Assembly: GCA_025210735.1 (NCBI GenBank)
Contig: JAOARD010000037.1
Coordinates: 1-42,877, forward strand
DNA: 42,877 nucleotides
Direction of reading: 5' to 3'
Source: Bacteroidales bacterium
GTDB lineage: Bacteria; Bacteroidota; Bacteroidia; Bacteroidales; UBA6680
The notes under the pieces are model-generated. The model was given only the letters and a program-made list of their open reading frames with translations, did not search any database and was not told the origin of the DNA. This document shows positions 7,230 to 16,296 of the stretch, piece after piece (positions within the stretch are counted from its first letter, which is position 1; each line of letters begins with the position of its first letter). The translations under genes were made by a program, and so were the position numbers.

Positions 7230-7790
7230 ATGCGTAAATATAAAGCAGTTATAATAGGAGGATCTGCCGGAAGTTTTCAGGTAATAACAAAGATATTAAG
7301 TTCGCTACCTGCAAATTTTCCGTACCCTGTAATACTGTGTCTTCACAGATTAAAGCATGTGAGGTCTGGTTTTGTTGAGGCTTTGTCATTAAAGTCTAAA
7401 CTTCCGGTTGTTGAGCCAAATGATAAGGATCATATAAAACCGGGTAAAGCCTATCTTGCACCGGCAAATTACCATCTGTTTATTGAGCTTGGTAACAGGT
7501 TTGCATTATCAACAGAAGATCAGGTAAATCATTCACGACCATCAATTGATTTGTCGTTTTTTACTGCTGCAAATGTATACAGAGAGAAACTTGTTGGTAT
7601 AATTCTTTCAGGAGCTAACAGAGATGGTGCTGCTGGTCTTAAAAAGATTAAAGACAAAAAAGGATTGTGTATTGTGCAAGATCCTAACGAGTGTCAGGTA
7701 CCAACAATGACAAAAGCCTCACTTGAACTTACAGAGGTTGATCACACTTTTTCTACAACGCAAATAATTAATTTCCTTAATAAGCTATGA
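7230..7790 (+). CDS. cheB: Stand-alone CheB-type methylesterase domain (no receiver)
   Basis: 186 residues covering only the catalytic CheB domain; the receiver and linker of chemotaxis CheB are absent. The triad is visible: Ser12 in IIGGSAGS, His39 in LHRLKH and Asp132 in SGANRDGAAG. The substrate-cleft Met-rich loop appears as QVPTMTKAS (156-164). It hydrolyses glutamyl methyl esters, or deamidates glutamines, placed by CheR. Without a receiver it cannot be switched by CheA-type phosphorylation, so its control must come from elsewhere. The glycine-rich loop reads SGANRDG where the usual form is TGMGxDG, a small divergence. Its stop overlaps the next start (ATGA, 4 bp), suggesting translational coupling. 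Confidence 0.9.
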   Translation: MRKYKAVIIGGSAGSFQVITKILSSLPANFPYPVILCLHRLKHVRSGFVEALSLKSKLPVVEPNDKDHIKPGKAYLAPANYHLFIELGNRFALSTEDQVNHSRPSIDLSFFTAANVYREKLVGIILSGANRDGAAGLKKIKDKKGLCIVQDPNECQVPTMTKASLELTEVDHTFSTTQIINFLNKL

Positions 7791-8533
7791 GAAAGTCAAG
7801 AGTACATATCTTAATAATATTAATTCTGATACTGGCAATTGTTGTATTGTTGCTGGGTGTGGCAATTAGTTATAACTCTTTTAACAGTGCAGATGTAGCT
7901 ATGCCTGTATCATATATAATAACCACCTGTTTTATGGGTGTGTTTATTTTAGCTCTTGGAGCCATAGCTCTTAAGTATAGCAATGCCTATAATGTTGAGG
8001 TAAACAAGGTGTATACCGACGAAGAGGTTAATGAAGAGGTTGTTGTTGAAGATAAAGTTGATAACACATCAGATCTTAATGAGCTTATATCTGTTGTAAT
8101 ACCTGTAACAGATGGCGACATTAAGCAGACTGCTGAGAGAATAATGGCTGGTATGGCACGAAAGTTTAATCTGGTATCGGGTATCTATTATCATACAACA
8201 GATGGTAAGAATTTTAATCCGGTTGCCGATTATGCACTATACTCGGAGAACGAGATTGCACCGTTTGTTACCGGTGAAACACTACTTGGTCAGGTAACCA
8301 AGAATAAGAAGATATTATCGGTACAGAAGATACCCGACGATTATGTAGAGGTAATCTCAGGTCTTGGTAATTCGCAACCAACAGATTTGCTGTTCTTACC
8401 AATACTAAACAATGATGATGAGTGCGTTGGACTGTTTGAGCTTGCTAGCTTTAAACCAATAAAATACAATACAGAGAGTGTTCTTAAGCCATTGTGCCAG
8501 GAGATTTCTGATGTAATAATAAATGCTAAATAA
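7787..8533 (+). CDS. Membrane GAF-domain protein
   Basis: 248 residues. Two hydrophobic segments (about 8-28 and 41-61) form a hairpin anchor, followed by an acidic linker (about 75-95) and a GAF-like cytoplasmic domain (about 96-245) with the pattern GETLLGQVTKNKK ... DDYVEVISGLG ... DLLFLPILNNDDECVGLFELASF. GAF domains bind small ligands or dimerise; no haem or cyclic-nucleotide signature is clear. It is likely a sensor or scaffold that works with the next gene, which holds a very similar GAF domain (note GQCAYEMD ... EGYATITSGLLGDKKPSTILIVPL). Coupled to cheB by a 4-bp overlap. Confidence 0.78.
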   Translation: MRKSRVHILIILILILAIVVLLLGVAISYNSFNSADVAMPVSYIITTCFMGVFILALGAIALKYSNAYNVEVNKVYTDEEVNEEVVVEDKVDNTSDLNELISVVIPVTDGDIKQTAERIMAGMARKFNLVSGIYYHTTDGKNFNPVADYALYSENEIAPFVTGETLLGQVTKNKKILSVQKIPDDYVEVISGLGNSQPTDLLFLPILNNDDECVGLFELASFKPIKYNTESVLKPLCQEISDVIINAK

Positions 8534-8545
8534 AAACCTAATCTG

Positions 8546-11149
8546 ATGAGTACATTAAAAGCTCTGTTAAGAAATATTTCATTTGCAAATAAGATTGCAG
8601 TAGGTATAATTCTATCGTTTATTATACCTGTTGTTGCTTGGTTTGTTATTCTGGCTGGTAAAGGCATAAATGTAGATATTACATCAATAATTGAACTTCA
8701 TAATAAGAACAATGCTTTAATATGGATTATTGATTCAATCCCTTTTCTGGTTACTATATACCTTGTGTATCTTAAGAAATCGCAAAGAACAGAGGTTAAG
8801 GATTATGTTGATAGTATTGATCTTAAAGACTATGTGATTTCAAAGAATGTTAAACTTGCTAAAAAAATAGGTCAGGGAGATTACTCTTATGAGGTAGAAG
8901 ATTGTGATGACGATGATCTGCTTTGTCAATCGCTGCTGGTTATGCGTAATAACATGATACGGAATAGCGAGAAGGAGAGTGAGCAGAACTGGATTGCAGA
9001 GGGTAAAGACAGAATATCGAACATTCTGCGAATGAGTAACAGTCTTGAGAATCTGTCGTACAGTGTTCTTGTTGAGCTTATTGAATATATCCAGGCTATT
9101 CAGGGTGCATTCTATATTCTTGAAGACGATAAACTTGTTAACTATGCAACATATGCATATAACAGAAAGAAATACCTTAATCAGGAGTTTGCAATAGGCG
9201 AAGGGCTTATTGGTCAGTGTGCTTATGAGATGGATATCATTTACAGAAGTGAGATACCTGAAGGGTACGCAACTATTACATCCGGATTACTTGGCGATAA
9301 AAAACCATCTACAATACTTATAGTTCCTCTTATTACAGAGGATGAGCTTCAGGGAGTACTTGAATTTTCATCACTGAATGATGATATACCTGAACTATCT
9401 ATCAGGTTTATGCGTGAGCTTGGTGAGATTATAGCACGTACTATATATAACCTTAGAATTAATCAGCAAACAGAGAAACTTCTTAAAGAGTCGCAGCATA
9501 TGACAGAGGAGCTGCGTGAGAATGAGGAGGAGCTTAGACAGAATGCTGAGGAGATGCGTGCTACACACGAGGAGCTTGAGCGTACCAATACATCTCTTGA
9601 GCGTCAGATTCAGGAGGTTGAAAATGCACAGAAGCGTCAGCATTCGCTGCTTGAAAATGCAGGTGAGATTATATCTATATATGATAAAACACGTCAGTTA
9701 AAATATATAAGCCCGTCGGTAACACATATTCTTGGATACACTCCGGAGGAGATGACCAACGGGAAAGATACTGAGCGTCTAACGCGTAAAGGAGATCAGC
9801 TTATATCTAATATGTTTAAGCAGCTATTGTCTGATCCTGAGCAGCCACAAACTGCACAGTATACCTTTATGAAGAAGGATGGCGAGAAGATATTTCTTGA
9901 GGTTATCGGACGTAACCTTCTAGATGATCAGGCAATAAAAGGTATTATTCTTAACTCGCAGGATATTACTGAGCGTAAACGCAGAGAGAAAGAGGAGCGA
10001 ATGAAGAGTAAGATGCAGGCACTGTCTGAGAACTCAACAGATATGATTCTGCGTCTGAATACCACTGGCCAGTTCTTTTATGCAAATCCAATAACAGAGA
10101 AGTATCTTGGTTATAAGTCATCTGAGCTTATTAACCAATCTATACATACAGTTAATCTTGAGGATAACCTGCTTGATTTCTTTAAGGAGGCTATAAAAGA
10201 GATAAAGAAGGATAAGAGTAAACGTACTGAAGAACTTACAATAAAGACACCGGATGGTGATAGCAGAATAATGAGTATTGATGCTATTCCGGAGATTAAT
10301 GATAATGAGCTTGAGACCATTCTTTTTGTTAGTCATGATATTACTGAGGCTAAGAAGATAGAGAAAGAGATTAAGGATACAAATAAGAAGATGTCTGAGA
10401 GTATCAACTATGCTCAGCGTATACAATCTTCTATACTGCCTGATAATCAGATGATACAGTCGGTATTCCCAAATTCGTTTATCTTCTATAAACCAAGAGA
10501 TATAGTTAGTGGTGACTTTCCTTGGTTCTTCCAAAAAGATAATAAGATACATATAGCAGCAGTAGACTGTACCGGACATGGTGTACCGGGTGCGCTGTTG
10601 TCGTTTATCGGATATTTTATCCTTAATAATATAACAGATCAGAATCAGAACCAGAATGCAGCAGAGCTTCTGGATAAACTACACTTTGGTGTAAGAAAAA
10701 CACTTAAGCAAGACCATATAGACTCTGATGCAAGAGATGGTATGGATATTGCTATGGTACAGATTATACCTGAAGAGAATAAGATAAATTATTCAGGAGC
10801 ACATCGTCCGTTATATTTGGTAAGAGATGGTGTTCTTACAGAATATAAAGGAGACAGAAAAGCTATTGGAGGTATTCCGCATCGTAAAAAGGCAGAGAAG
10901 AGCTTTAAGAATTACGAGATAGAGTACCAGAAGGGAGATAAAATATTCTTCTTCTCAGATGGTTTACCAGATCAGGTAGGGGGCGAGGATATGAAGAAAT
11001 ATACTGCCCGAAGAATACGTGAGGTGGTAACAGAAAATAATGATTATAGTATGTCGCAGTTTTCGAACTTTTTTGCTGAGGATTACGAAAATTGGAAGGG
11101 TAATCATAAGCAGATTGATGACATATTATTAATAGGAATTGAGTTTTAA
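8546..11149 (+). CDS. Membrane GAF-PAS-PAS-SpoIIE (PP2C-type) serine phosphatase, SiaA-like
   Basis: 867 residues. Order: two transmembrane segments (about 16-36 and 53-73), a linker, a GAF domain (about 170-300), a glutamate-rich coiled coil (about 305-365), PAS 1 (about 365-478, starting ENAGEIISIYDKTRQ), PAS 2 (about 490-602) and a SpoIIE/PP2C phosphatase domain (about 630-867). Metal-binding motifs are in place: VSGDF (Asp657), VDCTGHGVPGA (Asp674), DARDGMDIAM, FSDGLPDQ and QIDDILL. Family knowledge: such phosphatases act on a phosphoprotein in partner-switch systems; next to SiaB and SiaC homologues the natural target is the SiaC homologue. The coiled coil has four heptads with a Glu-Glu pair each (320-347), one matching the Glx-Glx-x-x-Ala-Thr consensus for MCP methylation, which would make this the substrate of the adjacent CheR/CheB. 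Confidence 0.88.
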   Translation: MSTLKALLRNISFANKIAVGIILSFIIPVVAWFVILAGKGINVDITSIIELHNKNNALIWIIDSIPFLVTIYLVYLKKSQRTEVKDYVDSIDLKDYVISKNVKLAKKIGQGDYSYEVEDCDDDDLLCQSLLVMRNNMIRNSEKESEQNWIAEGKDRISNILRMSNSLENLSYSVLVELIEYIQAIQGAFYILEDDKLVNYATYAYNRKKYLNQEFAIGEGLIGQCAYEMDIIYRSEIPEGYATITSGLLGDKKPSTILIVPLITEDELQGVLEFSSLNDDIPELSIRFMRELGEIIARTIYNLRINQQTEKLLKESQHMTEELRENEEELRQNAEEMRATHEELERTNTSLERQIQEVENAQKRQHSLLENAGEIISIYDKTRQLKYISPSVTHILGYTPEEMTNGKDTERLTRKGDQLISNMFKQLLSDPEQPQTAQYTFMKKDGEKIFLEVIGRNLLDDQAIKGIILNSQDITERKRREKEERMKSKMQALSENSTDMILRLNTTGQFFYANPITEKYLGYKSSELINQSIHTVNLEDNLLDFFKEAIKEIKKDKSKRTEELTIKTPDGDSRIMSIDAIPEINDNELETILFVSHDITEAKKIEKEIKDTNKKMSESINYAQRIQSSILPDNQMIQSVFPNSFIFYKPRDIVSGDFPWFFQKDNKIHIAAVDCTGHGVPGALLSFIGYFILNNITDQNQNQNAAELLDKLHFGVRKTLKQDHIDSDARDGMDIAMVQIIPEENKINYSGAHRPLYLVRDGVLTEYKGDRKAIGGIPHRKKAEKSFKNYEIEYQKGDKIFFFSDGLPDQVGGEDMKKYTARRIREVVTENNDYSMSQFSNFFAEDYENWKGNHKQIDDILLIGIEF

Positions 11150-11184
11150 ATTTGTATTTTTACACAATAAATTAACCATGAGTT

Positions 11185-11760
11185 ATGGACAATAAGAACG
11201 TAAATGGATTCCTGGAATTTGTCTATGATTTCTATAAGTCGATGAAGGCGCATGAGATAACTCTTGTGTATGAAGGTGAGATTACACACCAGATTACAAA
11301 AGCCTTTACATCGCTTACAGAATCAAATATGGCCAAAGAAGAGGAGTCTAATTCGGTACAAAAGAAAGTTTTTCATGTAATGGTTGAGTGTTTACAAAAC
11401 ATAAGTAAACATGCCGACAGCAGTAACACTGAGGACTTCTTGTTTGCCGGTAGAGGAATCTTTATGGTAAGTAAAGATAGAGACTCTTATAATGTTACTA
11501 CCGGTAACATGATTGATAACAACAAGATCCCTGAACTAACAAATATGTTAGAACATATTAATGGTCTTGATAAAGATGGGTTAAAACAGCTATATAAATC
11601 GCAGATGAAGGAGGGACGTCTTTCTGAGAAAGGAGGAGCCGGTCTTGGATTTATTGATATTGTAAGAAAGACAGGAAGAAAGCTTGATTTTCATTTTTTA
11701 CCAATTAATGAGGAGAATCATTTCTTTATTCTTACATCAAGTATTTCACGAACAATATAA
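11185..11760 (+). CDS. siaB: SiaB-family protein kinase (GHKL-type, DUF6272)
   Basis: 191 residues. The layout is that of anti-sigma-factor-like GHKL serine/threonine kinases: an N-box-like helix VFHVMVECLQNISKHA (Glu68, Asn72), a short ATP-lid region with TGNMID (106-111), and a glycine loop EKGGAGLGFIDIV (148-160). In Pseudomonas SiaB phosphorylates SiaC and is opposed by the phosphatase SiaA. Here the same three functions are adjacent: phosphatase 36 bp upstream and SiaC homologue 12 bp downstream. Assignment rests on motif layout plus context; I regard it as strong. Confidence 0.82.
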   Translation: MDNKNVNGFLEFVYDFYKSMKAHEITLVYEGEITHQITKAFTSLTESNMAKEEESNSVQKKVFHVMVECLQNISKHADSSNTEDFLFAGRGIFMVSKDRDSYNVTTGNMIDNNKIPELTNMLEHINGLDKDGLKQLYKSQMKEGRLSEKGGAGLGFIDIVRKTGRKLDFHFLPINEENHFFILTSSISRTI

Positions 11761-11771
11761 AATTTACAATA

Positions 11772-12155
11772 ATGGAGGTAATAAAGATTTTGGGTACAGA
11801 TGATACGCCTAACGTGATCCTTGATACCGAGAATGAAATTCTTGAGATATCGGGTAGATCACTTCCTGAGGACGTAACAGCTTTCTTTGAACCAATTCTT
11901 AATTGGCTTGATGAGTATTCAGAGGAGCCGAATGAAAAAACAGTATTTTCTTTCAAACTAGTATATTTTAATACAGCATCGTCAAAACTTATTCTTGATA
12001 TTCTTATGAAACTTGAAGAGATGTATGAAGACGGAAAAGAGGTACTTGTTAAGTGGTTTTTCCCTGATGATGATGAGGATATGGAAGAAGCAGGAGAGGA
12101 GTATGCTGATATTGTAAATGTTCCTTTTGAGCAAATTAGCTACACACTAAATTAA
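11772..12155 (+). CDS. siaC: SiaC-family regulatory phosphoprotein (DUF1987)
   Basis: 127 residues, the usual length for DUF1987/SiaC, with an STAS-like small alpha/beta character. The segment YFNTASSKLILDIL contains Thr68, the position that carries the phosphate in Pseudomonas aeruginosa SiaC, and the N-terminal ISGRSLPEDVTAFFEPILNWLDEY block is typical of the family. In P. aeruginosa dephosphorylated SiaC binds and activates the diguanylate cyclase SiaD. No GGDEF protein is present here, so the output partner must differ; the next gene, an ABC transporter with extra cytoplasmic domains 24 bp downstream, is the obvious candidate (inference). Confidence 0.86.
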   Translation: MEVIKILGTDDTPNVILDTENEILEISGRSLPEDVTAFFEPILNWLDEYSEEPNEKTVFSFKLVYFNTASSKLILDILMKLEEMYEDGKEVLVKWFFPDDDEDMEEAGEEYADIVNVPFEQISYTLN

Positions 12156-12179
12156 TATTAGAATATACCGGACTAGATT

Positions 12180-15100
12180 ATGAGTGAAGAGATTCTAAAG
12201 GCATTAATGCAACTTTTTGCCATTCTTGCTAAGCAAGACGACGGAGTTGAGGAAACTGAAGTTGATTTTGTTAAGAATTTCTTAAAACAACAGCTCAACG
12301 AGGAAGCTGTTGATGAGTATTTGAAACTCTTTTATAAACACGCCGGACTTGATTCTAATGGTAATGAAGTAGAAGATTCTAAATCGAAAGATGGAGAGAA
12401 GAAGAGAAAGCTTACTTCAGTTAAAGACTCGGTTAGAATTTTAGGGATCTGCAAGAAAATCAATAAGACATTAACACAGGAACAGAAGGTTGTTGTTCTT
12501 GTACGCCTGTTTGAGCTTATTAACGAGGACAGGAAATTTACAGAACAACGTATTGCAATAATAAATACGGTCTCTGATGTCTTTAAGCTTAACAGTGATG
12601 AGTTTAAAGATATAGAGACCTTTGTTGTTAAGAACGATCATAAGGAGCTTGATATACCGTCGATATTAATGATTAATAACGGCGATAATGAGAGAGCTAA
12701 TAATAAACAGATTGTATCTGAGCAACTATCAGGAAACATTCTTATTCTTCAGATAAAGAGTGTTGACCTCTATTTCTTACGATATACCGGAAACGATAAC
12801 GTATTGCTTAACGGGTTACCGATAAGCAATAAACGTATATATCTGTTTGCAAGTGGTGCAAGCATAAAACCGGCTAAAGGAAAGCCATCATATTATAGTG
12901 ATATTGTATCGTATTTTATGGCCGATACATCGTTGTCAAAGATATCATATGATGTAGAGAATCTAGGATATACATTTAAGACCGGCGATGTTGGTCTGCA
13001 TGATATGTCGTTTAGCCAGGAGCACGGAAAGCTTGTAGGTATTATGGGTGCATCGGGTGCCGGTAAAACAACCCTTCTGAATGTTCTGTCAGGAATAAAT
13101 GCTCCTACAACAGGTACTGTAAAAATTAACGGACTTGATCTTCATAAAGAGAGGGAGAAACTTGATGGTGTAATTGGAGTTATACCACAGGACGATCTTC
13201 TTATTGAAGAACTTACTGTTTTTGAGAACCTGTATTATAATGCAAAACTCTGTTTTAAAGATAAAACGGAGGATGAGATTGTTGAGTTAGTTGATAAGAC
13301 ACTTGATAATCTTGGACTACTTGAGCGTAAAGATCTGAAGGTAGGATCGCCACTAAACAAGATGATTAGTGGAGGACAACGTAAACGATTAAATATTGCA
13401 CTTGAGCTTATCCGTGAGCCGTCTATATTATTTGTTGATGAACCTACTTCAGGATTGTCATCGCGCGATTCAGAGAATGTAATGGATCTGTTGCGAGAGC
13501 TTACCCTTAAAGGAAAACTTATATTTGTTGTAATACATCAGCCATCGTCTGATATCTATAAGATGTTTGATAATATGCTGATTCTTGACACTGGTGGATA
13601 CCTTATATATCAGGGTAATCCGGTTGAGGCAATAATGTATTTTAAGCGAATTGATCAGCAGATTAACAGCGATGTTGGAGAGTGTTCAACATGCGGAAAT
13701 GTTAATCCTGAACTAATATTTAATATTGTTGAGTCGCAGGTTGTTGATGAATTTGGTAAATATACAGGAAAGCGAAAGGTTTCGCCTCAGAACTGGAACG
13801 ACCATTATAACGAGAATATTACAATAAATGATATTGAGAATATAGATGTTGCGCCGCCTAAAAACCTGAATATACAAAACAGGTTAAAGCAGCTGCTTAT
13901 TTATACTAAGAGAGATTTTTTATCTAAGATAAGTAATAAGCAGTACATCTTTCTTAACTTGTTAGAGACACCATTGCTTGGATTTATTCTGGCATATGTA
14001 ATACGCTATATTGCCGATCCTAATTCTGATGTTTATATCTTCAGAGAGAATGAGAATATAAATATCTATATATTTATGGCAATCATAGTTTCGCTGTTTG
14101 TGGGGCTTACTGTAAGTGCCGAGGAGATATTTAAGGATAGAAAAATACTTAAACGAGAGAGTTTTTTGAAGCTCAGCAGGTCAAGTTATCTGTTGTCTAA
14201 GGTTATTATTCTTACTACATTATCGGCAATTCAGACAGTAACTTTTGTTGTAATAGCGAATACAATATTAGGTATTGAGGGAATGACATTTGCATACTGG
14301 TTTGCACTATTCTCAGTTGCAGTTTTTGCTAATTTCCTTGGACTCAATATCTCTGCAACATTCAACTCAGCTGTAACTATCTACATAATTATTCCGCTAC
14401 TAATGATTCCGATGATGATTCTTAGTGGTGCTATGTTTAGCTTTGATAAGCTTAACAGAAGCGTAGGAAGTGTTGACAGGGTACCAATTATTGCCGATAT
14501 GATGGTTACCAAGTGGGCATATGAGGCTCTTGTGGTAAGCCAGTATAAAGACAATAATTTTCAGAAACACTTCTACGAACTTGAGAAGCGAATTAGTAAT
14601 GCTGATTTTAAGCAGGTGTACTATATACCTGAACTTAAAGAGTATGCTCAGGATGCTATAAAGATGTACTCAAAGAAAGACAGAGACGAGCGTAGATACA
14701 GAAATACGCTTAAATTGTTGAGAAATGAGATAGAGATACAGACTACTGCGATAAAGAACCCGGGATTTCCCGAACTTGATAAGATAAACGTTGCCGAATT
14801 TACCCCGGAACTAGGCGATGCCATTATTGAGTATACACAGAAGTTAAAATCGATTTATGCAACAATATTTGCTAAAGCCGATAGTGATAAGGATAATATT
14901 ATAAACTATATTGCATCTAAAGATAAGAAAGCCTATTTAAGACAGAAAGACAAGTATTATAATGATAATCTGGCTGATTATGTAAAGAAGGTGTTTGAGA
15001 AGAATCCGATTCTTACAGCAAATAACCATCTGGTACAACAACTGGATCCGATATATCTGGATCCGATACCAAGGGGTTATCTGAACTTCAGATCGCATTT

Positions 15101-15269
15101 CTTGGCACCTCGCAAGCATTTTGCCGGACACTATTTTGATACATATTCATTTAATATGACTATTATATGGATAATGTCTCTGATAATGTATATAACATTA
15201 TATTTTGAGAGCCTTAAGAAACTGCTAACACTGGGCGAAAAGCTGAAGTTAAAAAGAAAGAGAGATTAA
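12180..15269 (+). CDS. ABCG-like transporter with N-terminal TerB-like and FHA-like regions
   Basis: 1029 residues. Residues about 1-155 form two acidic helical halves resembling TerB/DnaJ-adjacent domains; about 165-255 is beta-rich and looks FHA-like (ILILQIKSVDLYFLRYTGNDNVLLNG). The ABC ATPase follows: Walker A GASGAGKTT (290-298), Q-loop IPQDDLL, signature ISGGQRKRL (396-404), Walker B ILFVDEP (416-422) and H-loop VVIHQPSS. An ABC2-type membrane domain begins near 590 (five or so segments to about 780), and one last segment lies near 985-1010 after a long charged loop of about 200 residues. A cysteine pair (CSTCGN) sits between ATPase and membrane parts. Half-transporter layout as in the ABCG/White family, probably acting as a dimer. 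Substrate unknown. Confidence 0.85.
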   Translation: MSEEILKALMQLFAILAKQDDGVEETEVDFVKNFLKQQLNEEAVDEYLKLFYKHAGLDSNGNEVEDSKSKDGEKKRKLTSVKDSVRILGICKKINKTLTQEQKVVVLVRLFELINEDRKFTEQRIAIINTVSDVFKLNSDEFKDIETFVVKNDHKELDIPSILMINNGDNERANNKQIVSEQLSGNILILQIKSVDLYFLRYTGNDNVLLNGLPISNKRIYLFASGASIKPAKGKPSYYSDIVSYFMADTSLSKISYDVENLGYTFKTGDVGLHDMSFSQEHGKLVGIMGASGAGKTTLLNVLSGINAPTTGTVKINGLDLHKEREKLDGVIGVIPQDDLLIEELTVFENLYYNAKLCFKDKTEDEIVELVDKTLDNLGLLERKDLKVGSPLNKMISGGQRKRLNIALELIREPSILFVDEPTSGLSSRDSENVMDLLRELTLKGKLIFVVIHQPSSDIYKMFDNMLILDTGGYLIYQGNPVEAIMYFKRIDQQINSDVGECSTCGNVNPELIFNIVESQVVDEFGKYTGKRKVSPQNWNDHYNENITINDIENIDVAPPKNLNIQNRLKQLLIYTKRDFLSKISNKQYIFLNLLETPLLGFILAYVIRYIADPNSDVYIFRENENINIYIFMAIIVSLFVGLTVSAEEIFKDRKILKRESFLKLSRSSYLLSKVIILTTLSAIQTVTFVVIANTILGIEGMTFAYWFALFSVAVFANFLGLNISATFNSAVTIYIIIPLLMIPMMILSGAMFSFDKLNRSVGSVDRVPIIADMMVTKWAYEALVVSQYKDNNFQKHFYELEKRISNADFKQVYYIPELKEYAQDAIKMYSKKDRDERRYRNTLKLLRNEIEIQTTAIKNPGFPELDKINVAEFTPELGDAIIEYTQKLKSIYATIFAKADSDKDNIINYIASKDKKAYLRQKDKYYNDNLADYVKKVFEKNPILTANNHLVQQLDPIYLDPIPRGYLNFRSHFLAPRKHFAGHYFDTYSFNMTIIWIMSLIMYITLYFESLKKLLTLGEKLKLKRKRD

Positions 15270-15318
15270 CTTTTTTTCTTATCTTTACCGTGATACATTG
15301 ACTAAAATTCTACATTGT

Positions 15319-16236
15319 ATGTTGAGAATCACTATTATAAGTGTAATTGTAGCTGCTGTAGCAGGGTTATGCTTTTCTTCTTGTACAACATGTGCAAGGC
15401 AGGATGATGAAGACCTTTTTAATAATATGCCTGAATATGATGGAGAACTACAGGTAGCTAATGAGGTTGTTGAGACAATGATACGCGATATTGCATCGCC
15501 TATTGAGATGGCTTACCTGATAAAGAGTATAGATGTTCCTTTCTCAAGAGATTATCTTGCTTCAACAAAGGTATCGTCAACATTTATAACAAGCTCAGAG
15601 CAGGCTTTTGCTCTTGGAGTTTACGGAACCGATTTAGGATACATAAATATGTATGAGAAGACATCATCGGTATTGAAATATATATCAGTGATGAAAGATT
15701 TGGCTAATGAGATTAATATTGGTCAGTTTTTTGACTTTAATACACTAAAAGATCTTGCAACAAATAGTGAGAATATTGATTCATTAATGTATATATCGCA
15801 ACGCAGTTTTACCCGTATGGATGAATATCTGCGAGAGAGTCACAGAAGTAAACTTAGTGCTCTTATGATTGCCGGAGTATGGATTGAGGGAATGAATATT
15901 GTTGCACGTGTTGCACAAGAGAAGAGAACAAAGGAGATTGGAGAGAGTATTGCAGATCAGAAAATTGTTTTGCAACGATTACTAATTGTACTTAAGAACT
16001 ACTCTAAAGATCCTATGATTGCTAATATGGTGGATCTTCTGGATGATATAGCGTTGCTTTACGAAGATGTAAAGATTGTTACAATTCAGGGAGACCCAAC
16101 AGTTGAAGAGGGAGAAGATGGCACACTTGTTGTTAAATATAATGATGTTACAACAATTAATATGTCTGACGAAACTCTGGATGCAATTATTAATAAATCA
16201 ATAGAGGTTAGAAACAAACTTATTAATGTAGAGTAA
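15319..16236 (+). CDS. Lipoprotein of unknown function, end of the signalling operon
   Basis: 305 residues from the ATG at 15319. The N-terminus is a hydrophobic segment ending in F-S-S-C22, a lipobox, then TTCARQDDEDLF. The rest is mostly alpha-helical, with the repeated-looking helical stretches VVETMIRDIASPIEMAYLIKS and LLIVLKNYSKDPMIANMVDLLDDIALLYEDV. It resembles a conserved Bacteroidota hypothetical lipoprotein but I cannot give a function. A TTG 21 bp upstream (15298) could extend it by seven residues; ATG is preferred because it starts the signal segment. It follows the ABC gene by 49 bp with no terminator between, so it probably belongs to that transcription unit and may be the periplasmic partner of the transporter (inference). 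Confidence 0.75.
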   Translation: MLRITIISVIVAAVAGLCFSSCTTCARQDDEDLFNNMPEYDGELQVANEVVETMIRDIASPIEMAYLIKSIDVPFSRDYLASTKVSSTFITSSEQAFALGVYGTDLGYINMYEKTSSVLKYISVMKDLANEINIGQFFDFNTLKDLATNSENIDSLMYISQRSFTRMDEYLRESHRSKLSALMIAGVWIEGMNIVARVAQEKRTKEIGESIADQKIVLQRLLIVLKNYSKDPMIANMVDLLDDIALLYEDVKIVTIQGDPTVEEGEDGTLVVKYNDVTTINMSDETLDAIINKSIEVRNKLINVE

Positions 16237-16296
16237 TCTGATCTGTCTGTTTTCGCCGGATCATTTATAGTTCAACGATTAAAGAAATTTACAGGT

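Noticed and set aside
15298..15318. TTG start for the operon lipoprotein
   Set aside because: The ATG at 15319 directly begins the hydrophobic signal segment; the TTG would add seven residues with no gain.
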